From assembly GCA_029938595.1 (NCBI GenBank), contig JAOZUP010000236.1, positions 1 to 6,590 of the forward strand: DNA of 6,590 nt, read 5' to 3'. This DNA is from Thermoanaerobaculales bacterium (GTDB lineage Bacteria > Acidobacteriota > Thermoanaerobaculia > Thermoanaerobaculales > Sulfomarinibacteraceae). A program made the position numbers and the translations under genes. Positions 1-5,760 of the stretch are shown here, in pieces. Below the pieces are notes generated by a model. It worked only from the letters and a program-made list of their open reading frames with translations, ran no database searches and was not told the origin of the DNA. Each line of letters begins with the position of its first letter. Positions within the stretch are counted from its first letter, which is position 1.

Positions 1-1
1 T

Positions 2-109
2 GGCAACCGCACGCGCGCCGCGGAGATCCTCGGCATCGAGCGCAAGTCGCTCTATCGGAAAGCCGAACGTCTCGGAATCGCCCTCGAAGCAAAGGAGAAC
101 GGACCATGA
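2..109 (+). CDS. C-terminal end of NtrC/AtoC-family sigma-54 response regulator (partial, Fis-type HTH)
   Basis: Only the last 35 codons are present; the gene runs off the left edge, and TGA at 107-109 is the stop. The translation begins GNRTRAAEILGIERKSLYRK and continues AERLGIAL before a short charged tail. This is the classic Fis-type helix-turn-helix that ends NtrC/ZraR/AtoC-like sigma-54 activators: a GN-TRAAE-LGI-RK-LYRK pattern with a recognition helix around RKSLYRKAERLGI. In the full family this domain follows a receiver or sensor domain and an AAA+ sigma-54-interacting domain and binds enhancer sites upstream of sigma-54 promoters; those upstream domains are outside the window, so the input signal cannot be read. 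The stop overlaps the next gene's start as ATGA, which suggests translational coupling to the FecR-domain protein. The family assignment is strong; the exact subfamily is unknown. Confidence 0.9.
   Translation, partial: GNRTRAAEILGIERKSLYRKAERLGIALEAKENGP
92..97 (+). promoter_or_regulatory. Ribosome binding site of the FecR-domain gene
   Basis: AAGGAG lies 8 nt before the ATG at 106. It sits inside the last codons of the regulator gene and supports ATG 106 as the true start, within the ATGA overlap. Confidence 0.8.
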
Positions 110-840
110 AGATGCCGATGACCCTTCTCGCTTTCGGCCTCGCCGCCATCAGCGCCGTTCCCGGCGCCGAAGAGCCGGGGACCTTGACCTATGAGGTGGT
201 CGCGGTCAAGCGCAAGCTCTTGCTCGCGACAGAGGATGGGGAACGCCTGCTCGGAGTCGGCGACCGCGCGCACTCCGGTGACGCCCTGCGCACCGGATCG
301 CGTTCGAGCACCGAACTCGCCGTGCCCGCGCGGGGTGCGCTTTTCTACGTCGAACCGAAGACCACCTTCCGACTTGCCCACGGTCGTCCCGGCGTGCTGC
401 TCGAGCTCGAGCGCGGCCGGTTGCGTGGCGTGTTCGAGCCGGCGGCCGAGGGTGACGACCGCGAGCGACTCGTCACCACACCGTCGGCAGTGCTCGCAGT
501 GCGCGGCACCGAGTACGGGGTCGAGGTCGAGAAGGACGGTGACACGGCGGTGGTGGTCTTCGAGGGAACGGTCGAGGTACGGGACGCCACGGGCATCGGC
601 GAGGCCGTGAGCGTCCACGCCGGAGAGTCGACCCGAATTCGCCACGGACGCGCGGCCACCACGCCCCAACCCCACCGCCTCAGCAGAGCCGACTGGGACC
701 GGGGGCGGGGCATGAACATGCCGTCGACCGGGCCGCCGGGCTCCACGCAGCAGCCGATGGGCAGTCAGGGAAACATGCCCGGAGGTTCGCAGGGATCCTC
801 CTCAGCGGGAAGCAGCGGGTCCAAACGACACGGCGGTTGA
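106..840 (+). CDS. Secreted FecR-domain protein with low-complexity tail
   Basis: The 244-residue protein starts with a basic residue and a hydrophobic stretch (about 5-19), then small residues (AVPGA, 17-21), consistent with a Sec signal peptide cleaved near residue 21. Residues 45-160 match the FecR fold: an early V-x-x-GD-x-x-x-x-GD-LRTG segment (51-64), a middle beta-rich part, and the hallmark TPSAVLAVRGTEYGVEVE (125-142) followed by VVVFEGTVEV. The tail (about 203-244) is Gly/Ser/Met/Gln-rich and ends in basic residues. Classical FecR is an inner-membrane anti-sigma factor with an N-terminal cytoplasmic domain. Here there is neither a cytoplasmic domain nor an internal membrane segment, so this is one of the exported FecR-domain proteins, probably periplasmic or surface-bound, ligand unknown. 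The ATGA overlap with the upstream sigma-54 regulator suggests one transcript. Domain call firm; function not known. Confidence 0.85.
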   Translation: MKMPMTLLAFGLAAISAVPGAEEPGTLTYEVVAVKRKLLLATEDGERLLGVGDRAHSGDALRTGSRSSTELAVPARGALFYVEPKTTFRLAHGRPGVLLELERGRLRGVFEPAAEGDDRERLVTTPSAVLAVRGTEYGVEVEKDGDTAVVVFEGTVEVRDATGIGEAVSVHAGESTRIRHGRAATTPQPHRLSRADWDRGRGMNMPSTGPPGSTQQPMGSQGNMPGGSQGSSSAGSSGSKRHGG

Positions 841-964
841 GTCCGATCGACCCACCAGAGTGAAACTCGAGAAATTCTCAGGAGCACGCGATTGGATATG
901 CCGCCGCTTCGCGGCTCTTCAAGCCATCACGACCAGTCGCGGGGAAGCTTCTTAGGAGTGCGGG
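841..964. other. Convergent intergenic gap
   Basis: This 124-bp gap separates the FecR-domain gene from the oppositely oriented transporter gene. It holds one small GC-rich hairpin (903-915) and no convincing gene. A 36-codon frame with a good ribosome binding site starts inside it and is discussed among the findings. Confidence 0.6.
903..915. terminator. Weak candidate terminator hairpin between convergent genes
   Basis: GCCGC and GCGGC form a 5-bp GC stem around a TTC loop, followed on the plus strand by TCTTC rather than a true T run. Its position 63 bp after the FecR-domain stop and between convergent genes fits a terminator, but the stem is short and the tail poor. Confidence 0.25.
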
Positions 965-2155
965 TTAAGCCGTACGCGCCTCCCGTCGACGAAGCCTGGT
1001 GAGCATCACCGCTGCGGTCACGCAAGCCATCAGCATGAAGACCGATCCGGTGCGGAATGGCCATGGATACCCTAGACCGCCGTACACCAACTCCGCCCAA
1101 AAGGGGCCGGCGATTCGGGCCAGGCTCGAAATCGACTGATAGACGCCCATCACGCCGCCGATCTCGTCCGGTCCCGCCAGCTTCGAGGTGAGGGCCGACA
1201 GTGACGGATGGGCGATCCCTTGTCCCAGCGCAAGCACCGCCAGGGTCGCCAGTAATGGACCGCGACTCTCGGTGAAGGGCATGAGTCCGAGGGCGAGGAA
1301 GCTGAGCAGGGTGCCGGCAACGATCAGCCGGCCCTCGCCAAAGCGCTTCGACAACCGCCCGACGAGCCCGCCCTGGACGACGGCGCCGAGAACCCCGGCA
1401 TAGACGAAGAGCCAGGCGATGGTCGACATCGTGTAGCCGAAGCGCAGCTTGGCGAATTGGGCAAAGGTCGTCTCGAAGTTGGCGAAGGCGAAGATGGTGA
1501 AGAAGACCATCACCAGGCAGAAACCGACCAGCGGATATGACAGCGCTTCGGCGAGGCTCCGCAGGTTGAGCGGGCGGCGGCGAGCCTCTGATTTAGCCTC
1601 TGGGTCGAGGGTCTCGGGCAGCCGCGTCAGAACGAGCAAAAAGGCGATCAGCGAGGCTGTCGCCGCAGCGATCCCTGGCAACCACGGCGCCACCGTCACC
1701 AGGAGGGCGCCGATCGCCGGACCGAGGATGAAGCCGAGGCCGAAGGCGGCGCCGATCAATCCCATGCCCTTGGCCCGGTCCTCGGGACCGGTGATGTCGG
1801 CAATCACCGCCTGCGCAGTCGAGATGTTGCCGCCCGAAATGCCGTCGATGATGCGTGAGGCGAAAAGCATTCCCAGCGAGCCGGCAACTCCGAAGAGCAC
1901 GTAGCCCACCGCCGAGCCGAGAAGCGAGACCAGCAGCACAGGCCGGCGCCCGAACCGGTCCGACAGACGCCCGAGGATCGGCGCGAAAATGAACTGCATG
2001 ATCGAGAACGAGGCCATCAGGAGACCGAAGGTCACAGGCGACGGCCCGTACTCCTCGGCATAGAGCGGCAGGATTGGGATAACAATGCCAAAGCCCACCA
2101 GATCGATGAAGACGATCAGGAAGACGATGCCGATCTTCGCGCGGTGTTCTTTCAA
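965..2155 (-). CDS. MFS transporter, DHA1/TetA-like drug:H+ antiporter family
   Basis: From the chosen TTG start the protein has 396 residues, normal for a 12-helix TetA/DHA1 carrier of the inner membrane. TM1 carries FIDLVGFGIVIPILPLY (about 16-32), the first-helix signature of this group. Motif A, GRLSDRFGRRPVLL (62-75), lies in the TM2-TM3 loop; FASRIIDGISGG (98-109) in TM4 is motif-B-like. Antiporter motif C appears as GAAFGLGFILGPAIGA (135-150) in TM5, which points to export rather than uptake. A basic central loop (EARRR) separates the two six-helix halves, and the second half repeats a degenerate motif A (GRLSKRFGEGRL). A longer frame opens at GTG 2170, but GGAGGG sits 6 nt before the TTG at 2155 and the shorter form matches family N-termini. 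The substrate cannot be read; tetracycline, other drugs or metabolites are all possible. It appears monocistronic and is convergent with the FecR-domain gene. Confidence 0.9.
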   Translation of the reverse strand: MKEHRAKIGIVFLIVFIDLVGFGIVIPILPLYAEEYGPSPVTFGLLMASFSIMQFIFAPILGRLSDRFGRRPVLLVSLLGSAVGYVLFGVAGSLGMLFASRIIDGISGGNISTAQAVIADITGPEDRAKGMGLIGAAFGLGFILGPAIGALLVTVAPWLPGIAAATASLIAFLLVLTRLPETLDPEAKSEARRRPLNLRSLAEALSYPLVGFCLVMVFFTIFAFANFETTFAQFAKLRFGYTMSTIAWLFVYAGVLGAVVQGGLVGRLSKRFGEGRLIVAGTLLSFLALGLMPFTESRGPLLATLAVLALGQGIAHPSLSALTSKLAGPDEIGGVMGVYQSISSLARIAGPFWAELVYGGLGYPWPFRTGSVFMLMACVTAAVMLTRLRRREARTA

Positions 2156-2161
2156 GCAAGA

Positions 2162-2167
2162 CCCTCC
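2162..2167 (-). promoter_or_regulatory. Ribosome binding site that sets the MFS start at TTG 2155
   Basis: The minus strand reads GGAGGG TCTTGC TTG. The strong GGAGGG is 6 nt before TTG 2155 and lies downstream of the alternative GTG at 2170, which has no comparable site before it. This argues for the TTG start. Confidence 0.75.
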
Positions 2168-2174
2168 CACCTCG

Positions 2175-2206
2175 GGACGCAGGGCATTCTACAGGGACCT
2201 GCGTCC
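2175..2206 (-). promoter_or_regulatory. 9-bp perfect inverted repeat around a -10-like box, upstream of the MFS gene
   Basis: GGACGCAGG (2175-2183) and CCTGCGTCC (2198-2206) are perfect inverted copies with a 14-nt spacer. The spacer contains, on the minus strand, TAGAAT (2191-2186), a 5/6 match to a -10 box about 31 nt before the TTG start. No good -35 box is found at 17 nt. The repeat could be an operator flanking the promoter or an RNA hairpin in the leader. Its right arm overlaps a second 6-bp inverted repeat (GTCCGG 2203-2208 / CCGGAC 2220-2225), so the two hairpins would exclude each other. Confidence 0.4.
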
Positions 2207-2231
2207 GGCGCCGTCGAATCCGGACAATAAC

Positions 2232-2266
2232 CACAAAGACACAAAGACACAAAGCCATCACAAAGG
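2232..2266. repeat. Octamer array A (CACAAAGA type)
   Basis: CACAAAGA repeats at 2232 and 2240, then CACAAAGC at 2248 and, after a 3-nt insertion, CACAAAGG at 2259. The period is exactly 8 for the first three units. Confidence 0.8.
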
Positions 2267-2289
2267 TCACCACCGACCCGGTTCTTAAC

Positions 2290-2321
2290 GCAAAGGCGCG
2301 AAGGCGCAAAGACGAAAAGCC
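2290..2321. repeat. Octamer array B (GCAAAGGC type)
   Basis: There are four contiguous octamers: GCAAAGGC, GCGAAGGC, GCAAAGAC and GAAAAGCC. This array has no clear mirrored partner on the right side of the structure. Confidence 0.75.
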
Positions 2322-2329
2322 CACCCCTC

Positions 2330-2364
2330 AACGCAGAGACGCGGAGGCGCAGAGACGCAGAGAA
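2330..2364. repeat. Octamer array C (GCAGAGAC type)
   Basis: After AAC come GCAGAGAC, GCGGAGGC, GCAGAGAC and GCAGAGAA. It is the inverted partner of the array at 2741-2774 (30 of 34 positions match). Confidence 0.8.
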
Positions 2365-2392
2365 CCGCGCACGAGGTTTAACCACGTGGCGA

Positions 2393-2426
2393 GGTCCCAG
2401 CCATCGTCGAACGACGGCCGGGGACC
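2393..2426. repeat. Stem-loop with bulge
   Basis: GGTCCC (2393-2398) pairs with GGGACC (2421-2426). Inside, GCC-(AT)-CGTC pairs with GACGGC across a GAAC loop, giving an extended hairpin with a 2-nt bulge. Confidence 0.5.
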
Positions 2427-2484
2427 GCTGGGTCGGGCCGTCGCTCCGAACGCAAGCCTTCGTCGCGGTGGTCCGACCCAGCGG
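2425..2484. repeat. 15-bp inverted repeat with 30-nt loop
   Basis: Bases 2425-2439 (CCGCTGGGTCGGGCC) pair with 2470-2484 (GGTCCGACCCAGCGG) with a single G-T position in the stem. It abuts the hairpins on either side and shares two bases with each, so alternative folds are possible. Confidence 0.65.
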
Positions 2485-2509
2485 CCTGCGCTCTCGAAGA
2501 GCGCAGGCC
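2483..2509. repeat. Perfect 12-bp hairpin, possible plus-strand terminator
   Basis: GGCCTGCGCTCT and AGAGCGCAGGCC are perfect inverted copies around a CGA loop. On the plus strand a pyrimidine-rich stretch (CTCCTCCTCTTCATTTCATT) follows after a few bases, which is suggestive but is not a clean T run, and no plus-strand gene precedes it. Confidence 0.6.
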
Positions 2510-2584
2510 TCGCCACTCCTCCTCTTCATTTCATTATCTGGAGGGCACGCATCCGTCCCCAAAGAACGTGAGGACAGGCGGAAC

Positions 2585-2605
2585 CGACGCGCCGCTGGTG
2601 CGTCG
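2585..2605. repeat. 6-bp hairpin
   Basis: CGACGC (2585-2590) and GCGTCG (2600-2605) pair across a 9-nt loop, immediately before the next, larger inverted repeat. Confidence 0.4.
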
Positions 2606-2667
2606 ACCGGTGTGAAGCCGGGCTGCGACGGGCGCTTGCGTCCGGAGCAGACAGGCTTCTCACCGGT
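2606..2667. repeat. 14-bp inverted repeat with structured interior
   Basis: ACCGGTGTGAAGCC (2606-2619) and GGCTTCTCACCGGT (2654-2667) pair with one mismatch. Within the loop CTGC/GCAG (2623-2626/2647-2650) and GACG/CGTC (2627-2630/2639-2642) can pair further, so the whole 62-bp unit can fold as one long arm. Confidence 0.6.
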
Positions 2668-2670
2668 GGT

Positions 2671-2690
2671 CGGCGATCGTCAGATCGCCG
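2671..2690. repeat. Perfect 8-bp hairpin
   Basis: CGGCGATC and GATCGCCG pair around a GTCA loop, three bases after the preceding inverted repeat. Confidence 0.55.
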
Positions 2691-2740
2691 GCTGTTCCGC
2701 CGTCAATCGCCTGCACGGCTGCATCACCTCGGCGACAACC

Positions 2741-2774
2741 TCTCTGCATCTCTGCGTCTCTGCGCCTCTGCGTT
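2741..2774. repeat. Octamer array D, inverted partner of array C
   Basis: TCTCTGCA, TCTCTGCG, TCTCTGCG and CCTCTGCG follow one another with period 8. The reverse complement reads AACGCAGAGGC and onward, matching the array at 2330-2363. Confidence 0.8.
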
Positions 2775-2795
2775 CATCTTGGGTGCGCGGGTGGC

Positions 2796-2819
2796 CTTCG
2801 TGTCTTTGTGTCTTCGTGT
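2796..2819. repeat. Octamer array E, inverted partner of array A
   Basis: CTTCGTGT, CTTTGTGT and CTTCGTGT are contiguous. The reverse complement matches 2231-2254 at 21 of 24 positions. It ends 26 bp before the trkH stop codon. Confidence 0.8.
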
Positions 2820-2845
2820 TTGCGACGTGGTTGGGGGGCTGGGCG

Positions 2846-4282
2846 CTACCGGCGCCAGAACTCTCGCGAGAGGAGGGCGAGCACGGTGAAGATCTCGAGG
2901 CGGCCGAAGAGCATGCAGCCGGCCAGCACCATCTTCACGAGCCCGGGGAAGTGGGCAAAGTTGTCGTAGGCGCCGATCTCGCCGAGGCCTGGGCCGACGT
3001 TGCCGATCGAAGTCAGTCCGGCGGAAATCGCGGTCAACAAGTCATAACCGTGTGCCGCCACCACCGCCGTGCCGACCAAAGCGATCAGGAGGTAGGCCGT
3101 GAGAAACGCCCAGATCCCCGACAGCACCGACTCCGATACCACCGCGCCGCCGTACTTCACCGGCCGCACCGCGTGCGGGTGGATGAGGCGGTGCAGCGTG
3201 GTCCGCAGCGAACGGACGGCGAGCAACGCTCGCAAACTCTTGATCCCGCCACCGGTCGAACCCGACATTCCGCCAAGAACCATCAGGCACAGGAGCACCA
3301 GCAGCGGCAGTGTCGCCCACGCCTCGAAGTCGGTCGTCGCGTACCCGGTGGTTGTAAGGATGCTGACCGTCTGAAAGGCGGCGTCGCGGATGCTGTCCGC
3401 GATTCGCGCGCCCGGCTCGTGCACTGTCACAACCAGGATAGCGGTCGCCACTGCAATCACTCCGAAGAAGTAACGCAGCTCGCTGTCGTGCCACACAGCC
3501 TTGACGCGGCCGGTCAGCAGCCGGAAGTGGAGCACGAAGTTGATCCCGGCCAAGAGCATGAAAAAGATGATGATCCACTCGACCGTCGCCGAGCCGAACT
3601 CGCCCACCGACGTATTCTTTGTGGAAAACCCGCCGGTGGCGAGGGTGGTGAAAGAGTGGCAGAGGGCGTCGAAACCCGAGAGACCCGCAAGCCGGAGCGC
3701 GATCCACTCCGCCACCGTGAAACCCACGTAGACCATCCACAATGTACGCGCGGTCGTGGCCAGCCGCGGCCGCACCTTGTCGGCCACGGGGCCCGGCACC
3801 TCGGCCTTGAAGAGCTGCATCCCGCCGATTCCAAGCAGGGGCAGAATGGCGATTGTGAAGAGGATGATCCCCATGCCACCCAACCATTGACTCATGGCAC
3901 GCCACAGGAGCAGCGCACGCGGGATCACCGTCGTGTCGGCGATCACCGTCGATCCCGTGGTCGTGAAGCCCGACACCGATTCGAATAGGGCGTCCACCGG
4001 GCCCAGCGCTCCGGTGACCAGGTATGGAACGGCGCCGACCAGTGAAACCGCGATCCACGCTCCGCTGACCACCAGGAACCCGTCTCGCGGACGGATGTGC
4101 CGGTCGTCGGGCGGTCGGACACGCACCAGCAGGACGCCGATGAACCCCGCTACCGCGATGGCCGCCACCCAGGGCTCGGGCGATTCGCGGAACACGAGGC
4201 TCGCGAGCAACGGTAGACAGAGGAATGCGCAGTCCAACAGCAGCAGCCAGCCGAGCAAGTAGGTCACGAAACGACGGTTCAC
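2846..4282 (-). CDS. trkH: Trk system potassium uptake protein TrkH
   Basis: The 478-residue inner-membrane protein is close to the usual TrkH length (about 480). It has the fourfold M1-P-M2 plan of the SKT K+ transporters. The four pore loops are recognisable: SGFTTTGST (P1, about 104-112), TLATGGFST (P2, 213-221), ILTTTGYAT (P3, 308-316) and SIGNVGPG (P4, 425-432), each keeping the filter glycine. GGMSGSTGGGIKS (337-349) is the characteristic D3M2 loop that gates the pore. GTG 4282 is chosen because it lies 25 nt after the trkA stop, has AAGGAA 8 nt upstream, and gives the normal N-terminus; a longer frame to 4363 would run into trkA. With TrkA it forms a K+ uptake complex, TrkH dimers sitting on the TrkA ring. 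A GGCGC/GCGCC hairpin (2842-2856) spans the stop codon but has no T run, so termination may occur further into the repeat region. Confidence 0.96.
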   Translation of the reverse strand: MNRRFVTYLLGWLLLLDCAFLCLPLLASLVFRESPEPWVAAIAVAGFIGVLLVRVRPPDDRHIRPRDGFLVVSGAWIAVSLVGAVPYLVTGALGPVDALFESVSGFTTTGSTVIADTTVIPRALLLWRAMSQWLGGMGIILFTIAILPLLGIGGMQLFKAEVPGPVADKVRPRLATTARTLWMVYVGFTVAEWIALRLAGLSGFDALCHSFTTLATGGFSTKNTSVGEFGSATVEWIIIFFMLLAGINFVLHFRLLTGRVKAVWHDSELRYFFGVIAVATAILVVTVHEPGARIADSIRDAAFQTVSILTTTGYATTDFEAWATLPLLVLLCLMVLGGMSGSTGGGIKSLRALLAVRSLRTTLHRLIHPHAVRPVKYGGAVVSESVLSGIWAFLTAYLLIALVGTAVVAAHGYDLLTAISAGLTSIGNVGPGLGEIGAYDNFAHFPGLVKMVLAGCMLFGRLEIFTVLALLSREFWRR

Positions 4283-4290
4283 GAGCCGGG

Positions 4291-4296
4291 TTCCTT
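4291..4296 (-). promoter_or_regulatory. Ribosome binding site of trkH
   Basis: The minus strand reads AAGGAA, then 8 nt, then GTG 4282. It lies in the 25-nt trkA-trkH gap and supports this start over the upstream in-frame start at 4363. Confidence 0.65.
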
Positions 4297-4307
4297 CCCC
4301 GCCCGCC

Positions 4308-5657
4308 TCAGGCCTCGAGGATGTCGTCGAGGCGAGACGCCATTTCGGCGGCGGCGGCCACAATCACATGGTCGCCCGGCTCGATGCGATCGTCGCCACC
4401 TGGAATGAAGATCCGGTCGTCTCGCTGGACTGCCACCAGCAAAATTCCCCGCGGCAGCCCGAGCTTGGACAGCGGCGAGCGGACCAGGCGGCTGCCTTCG
4501 GCGGCCTCCACCTCGAAGACCTCGACCGAGTCCTCGAGCAGGGCCGCCACCGATTTGATCCTGCCCTTGCGGGCGAACTGCAGCGCGAGGCTCACCGACA
4601 GCAGCCGCGGCGAAATGATGGCGTCTATGCCGAGGTCGCCCACCAGACTCGACAGCGCCGCGTTGTCCACCAGCGCAAAGGTGTGGGCGGCGCCCATACG
4701 GCCGGCAAGCAGGCAGGCCACCACATTCTCCTCGTGGCCGTCGGTGCAGGCGACGAATCCCTCGACCCGATCGGCGCCCTCCTCACGCAGAAGCTCGCGA
4801 TCGGTTGGGCTGCCGTGGATGACCAGGGTGTCCTCGAGCGCGGCGGCCGCCTTTTCGCACGCCTCTCGCCGTTCGTCGATGAGGGTAACCGGAACACCGC
4901 TCTCCTCGAGGCGGCGTGAGAGGTTGACGCCGATCCGCGTCGCGCCCGCGACCATCACCCGCCGCTCGGCCCCACGGCGGACCCCGAGCAGGACCAGCAT
5001 GTTGTCGAGCTCGGTCGGATCCATCGCGAAGTAGACCAGGTCGTCGGCCCTGATCTCGTCCTCTCCGTAGGGCACCCGCCAGCGGCCATCCCGCCGGATG
5101 GCCACAACCAGCACCGGCGTCGCCGGGAAGAGCAATCGGAGGTGCGACAGCATCAGGCCCGCAAACTCACTGCCGGGCTTGATGTGAAAGCCAGCCACCA
5201 GCAGCTTGCCATCGAAGAAGGACGCCACGTCCACCGCGCCCGGCACCGGCATCAACGACAGGATCTTGTCCACCGCCGCCATGTCAGGGTTGATGGCGAC
5301 CCGTTCGCCGCCGGGCTCGCGTGCGATGCGCCGAAAACCTTCCTCATGCTCGGGATCGCGCAACCGTGCCGCCACCCTCGGCACCTTGAAAATCACCGAG
5401 CCCACAAGCGCCACCACCATGTTCGCCTCGTCGGAGTTGGTGGTCGCGAGGAGTAGATCGGCGTTCTCGATCCCGGCCTTCATCAGCACCGGGATCGTGG
5501 CCCCGTTGCCGTGGATCGTCTGTACATCGAGGCGCTCGTTGAGATCTGCGATGAGCTCGCGGTTCTGCTCGACCAGGACCACGTCGTGGCCGTCGCCGGC
5601 AAGCTTCTCAGCCAGAGTCGACCCCACCAGCCCGCCGCCAACGACGATTACCTGCAC
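4308..5657 (-). CDS. trkA: Trk system potassium uptake regulatory protein TrkA
   Basis: The 449-residue protein matches the two-RCK-domain TrkA of E. coli (about 458). The order is RCK_N1 (1-125), TrkA_C1 (about 140-225), RCK_N2 (232-350), TrkA_C2 (about 365-449). The first Rossmann site is canonical: VIVVGGGLVGS (3-13), with acidic E30 ending beta-2 (VVLVEQN), followed by the HGNGATIPVL segment. The second has VAGATRIG (236-243), where the middle glycine of GxGxxG is threonine, with D261 conserved; nucleotide binding there may differ. There is no membrane segment, so the protein is cytosolic, forming the ring that gates TrkH on binding NAD(H) or ATP/ADP. Its gene is followed after 25 nt by trkH, a textbook operon. 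The start is GTG 5657; the MQVIVVGGG N-terminus is right for the family, though the ribosome binding site is weak (GGA about 9 nt upstream). Confidence 0.96.
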   Translation of the reverse strand: MQVIVVGGGLVGSTLAEKLAGDGHDVVLVEQNRELIADLNERLDVQTIHGNGATIPVLMKAGIENADLLLATTNSDEANMVVALVGSVIFKVPRVAARLRDPEHEEGFRRIAREPGGERVAINPDMAAVDKILSLMPVPGAVDVASFFDGKLLVAGFHIKPGSEFAGLMLSHLRLLFPATPVLVVAIRRDGRWRVPYGEDEIRADDLVYFAMDPTELDNMLVLLGVRRGAERRVMVAGATRIGVNLSRRLEESGVPVTLIDERREACEKAAAALEDTLVIHGSPTDRELLREEGADRVEGFVACTDGHEENVVACLLAGRMGAAHTFALVDNAALSSLVGDLGIDAIISPRLLSVSLALQFARKGRIKSVAALLEDSVEVFEVEAAEGSRLVRSPLSKLGLPRGILLVAVQRDDRIFIPGGDDRIEPGDHVIVAAAAEMASRLDDILEA

Positions 5658-5732
5658 GGCTCGAGATCCAGCGTCTTTTTCATATCCCCACGTTGATTCA
5701 TCGTTTCGGCGCCAGTGTACACAAGAAAAGAG

Positions 5733-5760
5733 TTAGGAATTAGGAATTAGGAATTAGGAA
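5733..5760. repeat. Heptamer array, four TTAGGAA units
   Basis: Four perfect tandem copies of TTAGGAA lie about 75 bp upstream of the trkA start, within its probable promoter region. Confidence 0.9.

Larger units (their letters stand above)
2231..2819. repeat. 589-bp structure bounded by inverted arrays of 8-bp repeats
   Basis: Three arrays on the left (around 2231-2266, 2290-2321, 2330-2364) and two on the right (2741-2774, 2796-2819) are built from degenerate octamers of general form RCRRAGRC. The right arrays are reverse complements of the left ones, in mirrored order. The outer arms 2231-2254 and 2796-2819 match at 21 of 24 positions; the inner arms 2330-2363 and 2741-2774 match at 30 of 34. 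The core (2365-2740) is dense in hairpins. No transposase, target duplication or coding frame was seen. It may be a nonautonomous mobile element, a palindromic intergenic repeat family or a structured RNA locus; the sequence alone does not decide. Confidence 0.6.
2156..2845. other. 690-bp noncoding region between trkH and the MFS gene
   Basis: Both flanking genes are on the minus strand. The region holds the transporter's leader and candidate promoter (about 2156-2230), a repeat-bounded structure (2231-2819) and a short spacer before the trkH stop. Several long open frames cross it on both strands, but their translations are built from repeat-encoded Arg/Ser/Leu/Cys runs, overlap one another, and show no domain. 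I see no protein gene in it. Confidence 0.75.

Noticed and set aside
2156..2170. GTG 2170 as the MFS start
   Set aside because: The strong GGAGGG would be inside this extension; it positions TTG 2155 as the start.
2152..2562. Open frame of 136 codons on the minus strand across the repeat region
   Set aside because: It overlaps the transporter start, its translation is made of octamer-encoded Arg/Ser/Leu/Cys runs, and no domain is recognisable; the repeats merely keep the frame open.
2393..2690. tRNA or rRNA gene
   Set aside because: The hairpins do not form a cloverleaf and there is no T-loop or CCA-end pattern.
2231..2819. CRISPR array
   Set aside because: The repeats are 8 bp and contiguous, with no 25-40-bp repeats separated by unique spacers, and no cas genes are present.
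2468..3988. Plus-strand frame of 506 codons opposite trkH
   Set aside because: It is antisense to clear trkH coding sequence, highly His/Arg/Gln-rich, and enters the octamer arrays; a GC-codon-bias shadow.
4283..4363. 27-residue N-terminal extension of trkH
   Set aside because: It would overlap the 3' end of trkA; GTG 4282 has a ribosome binding site and gives the normal family length.
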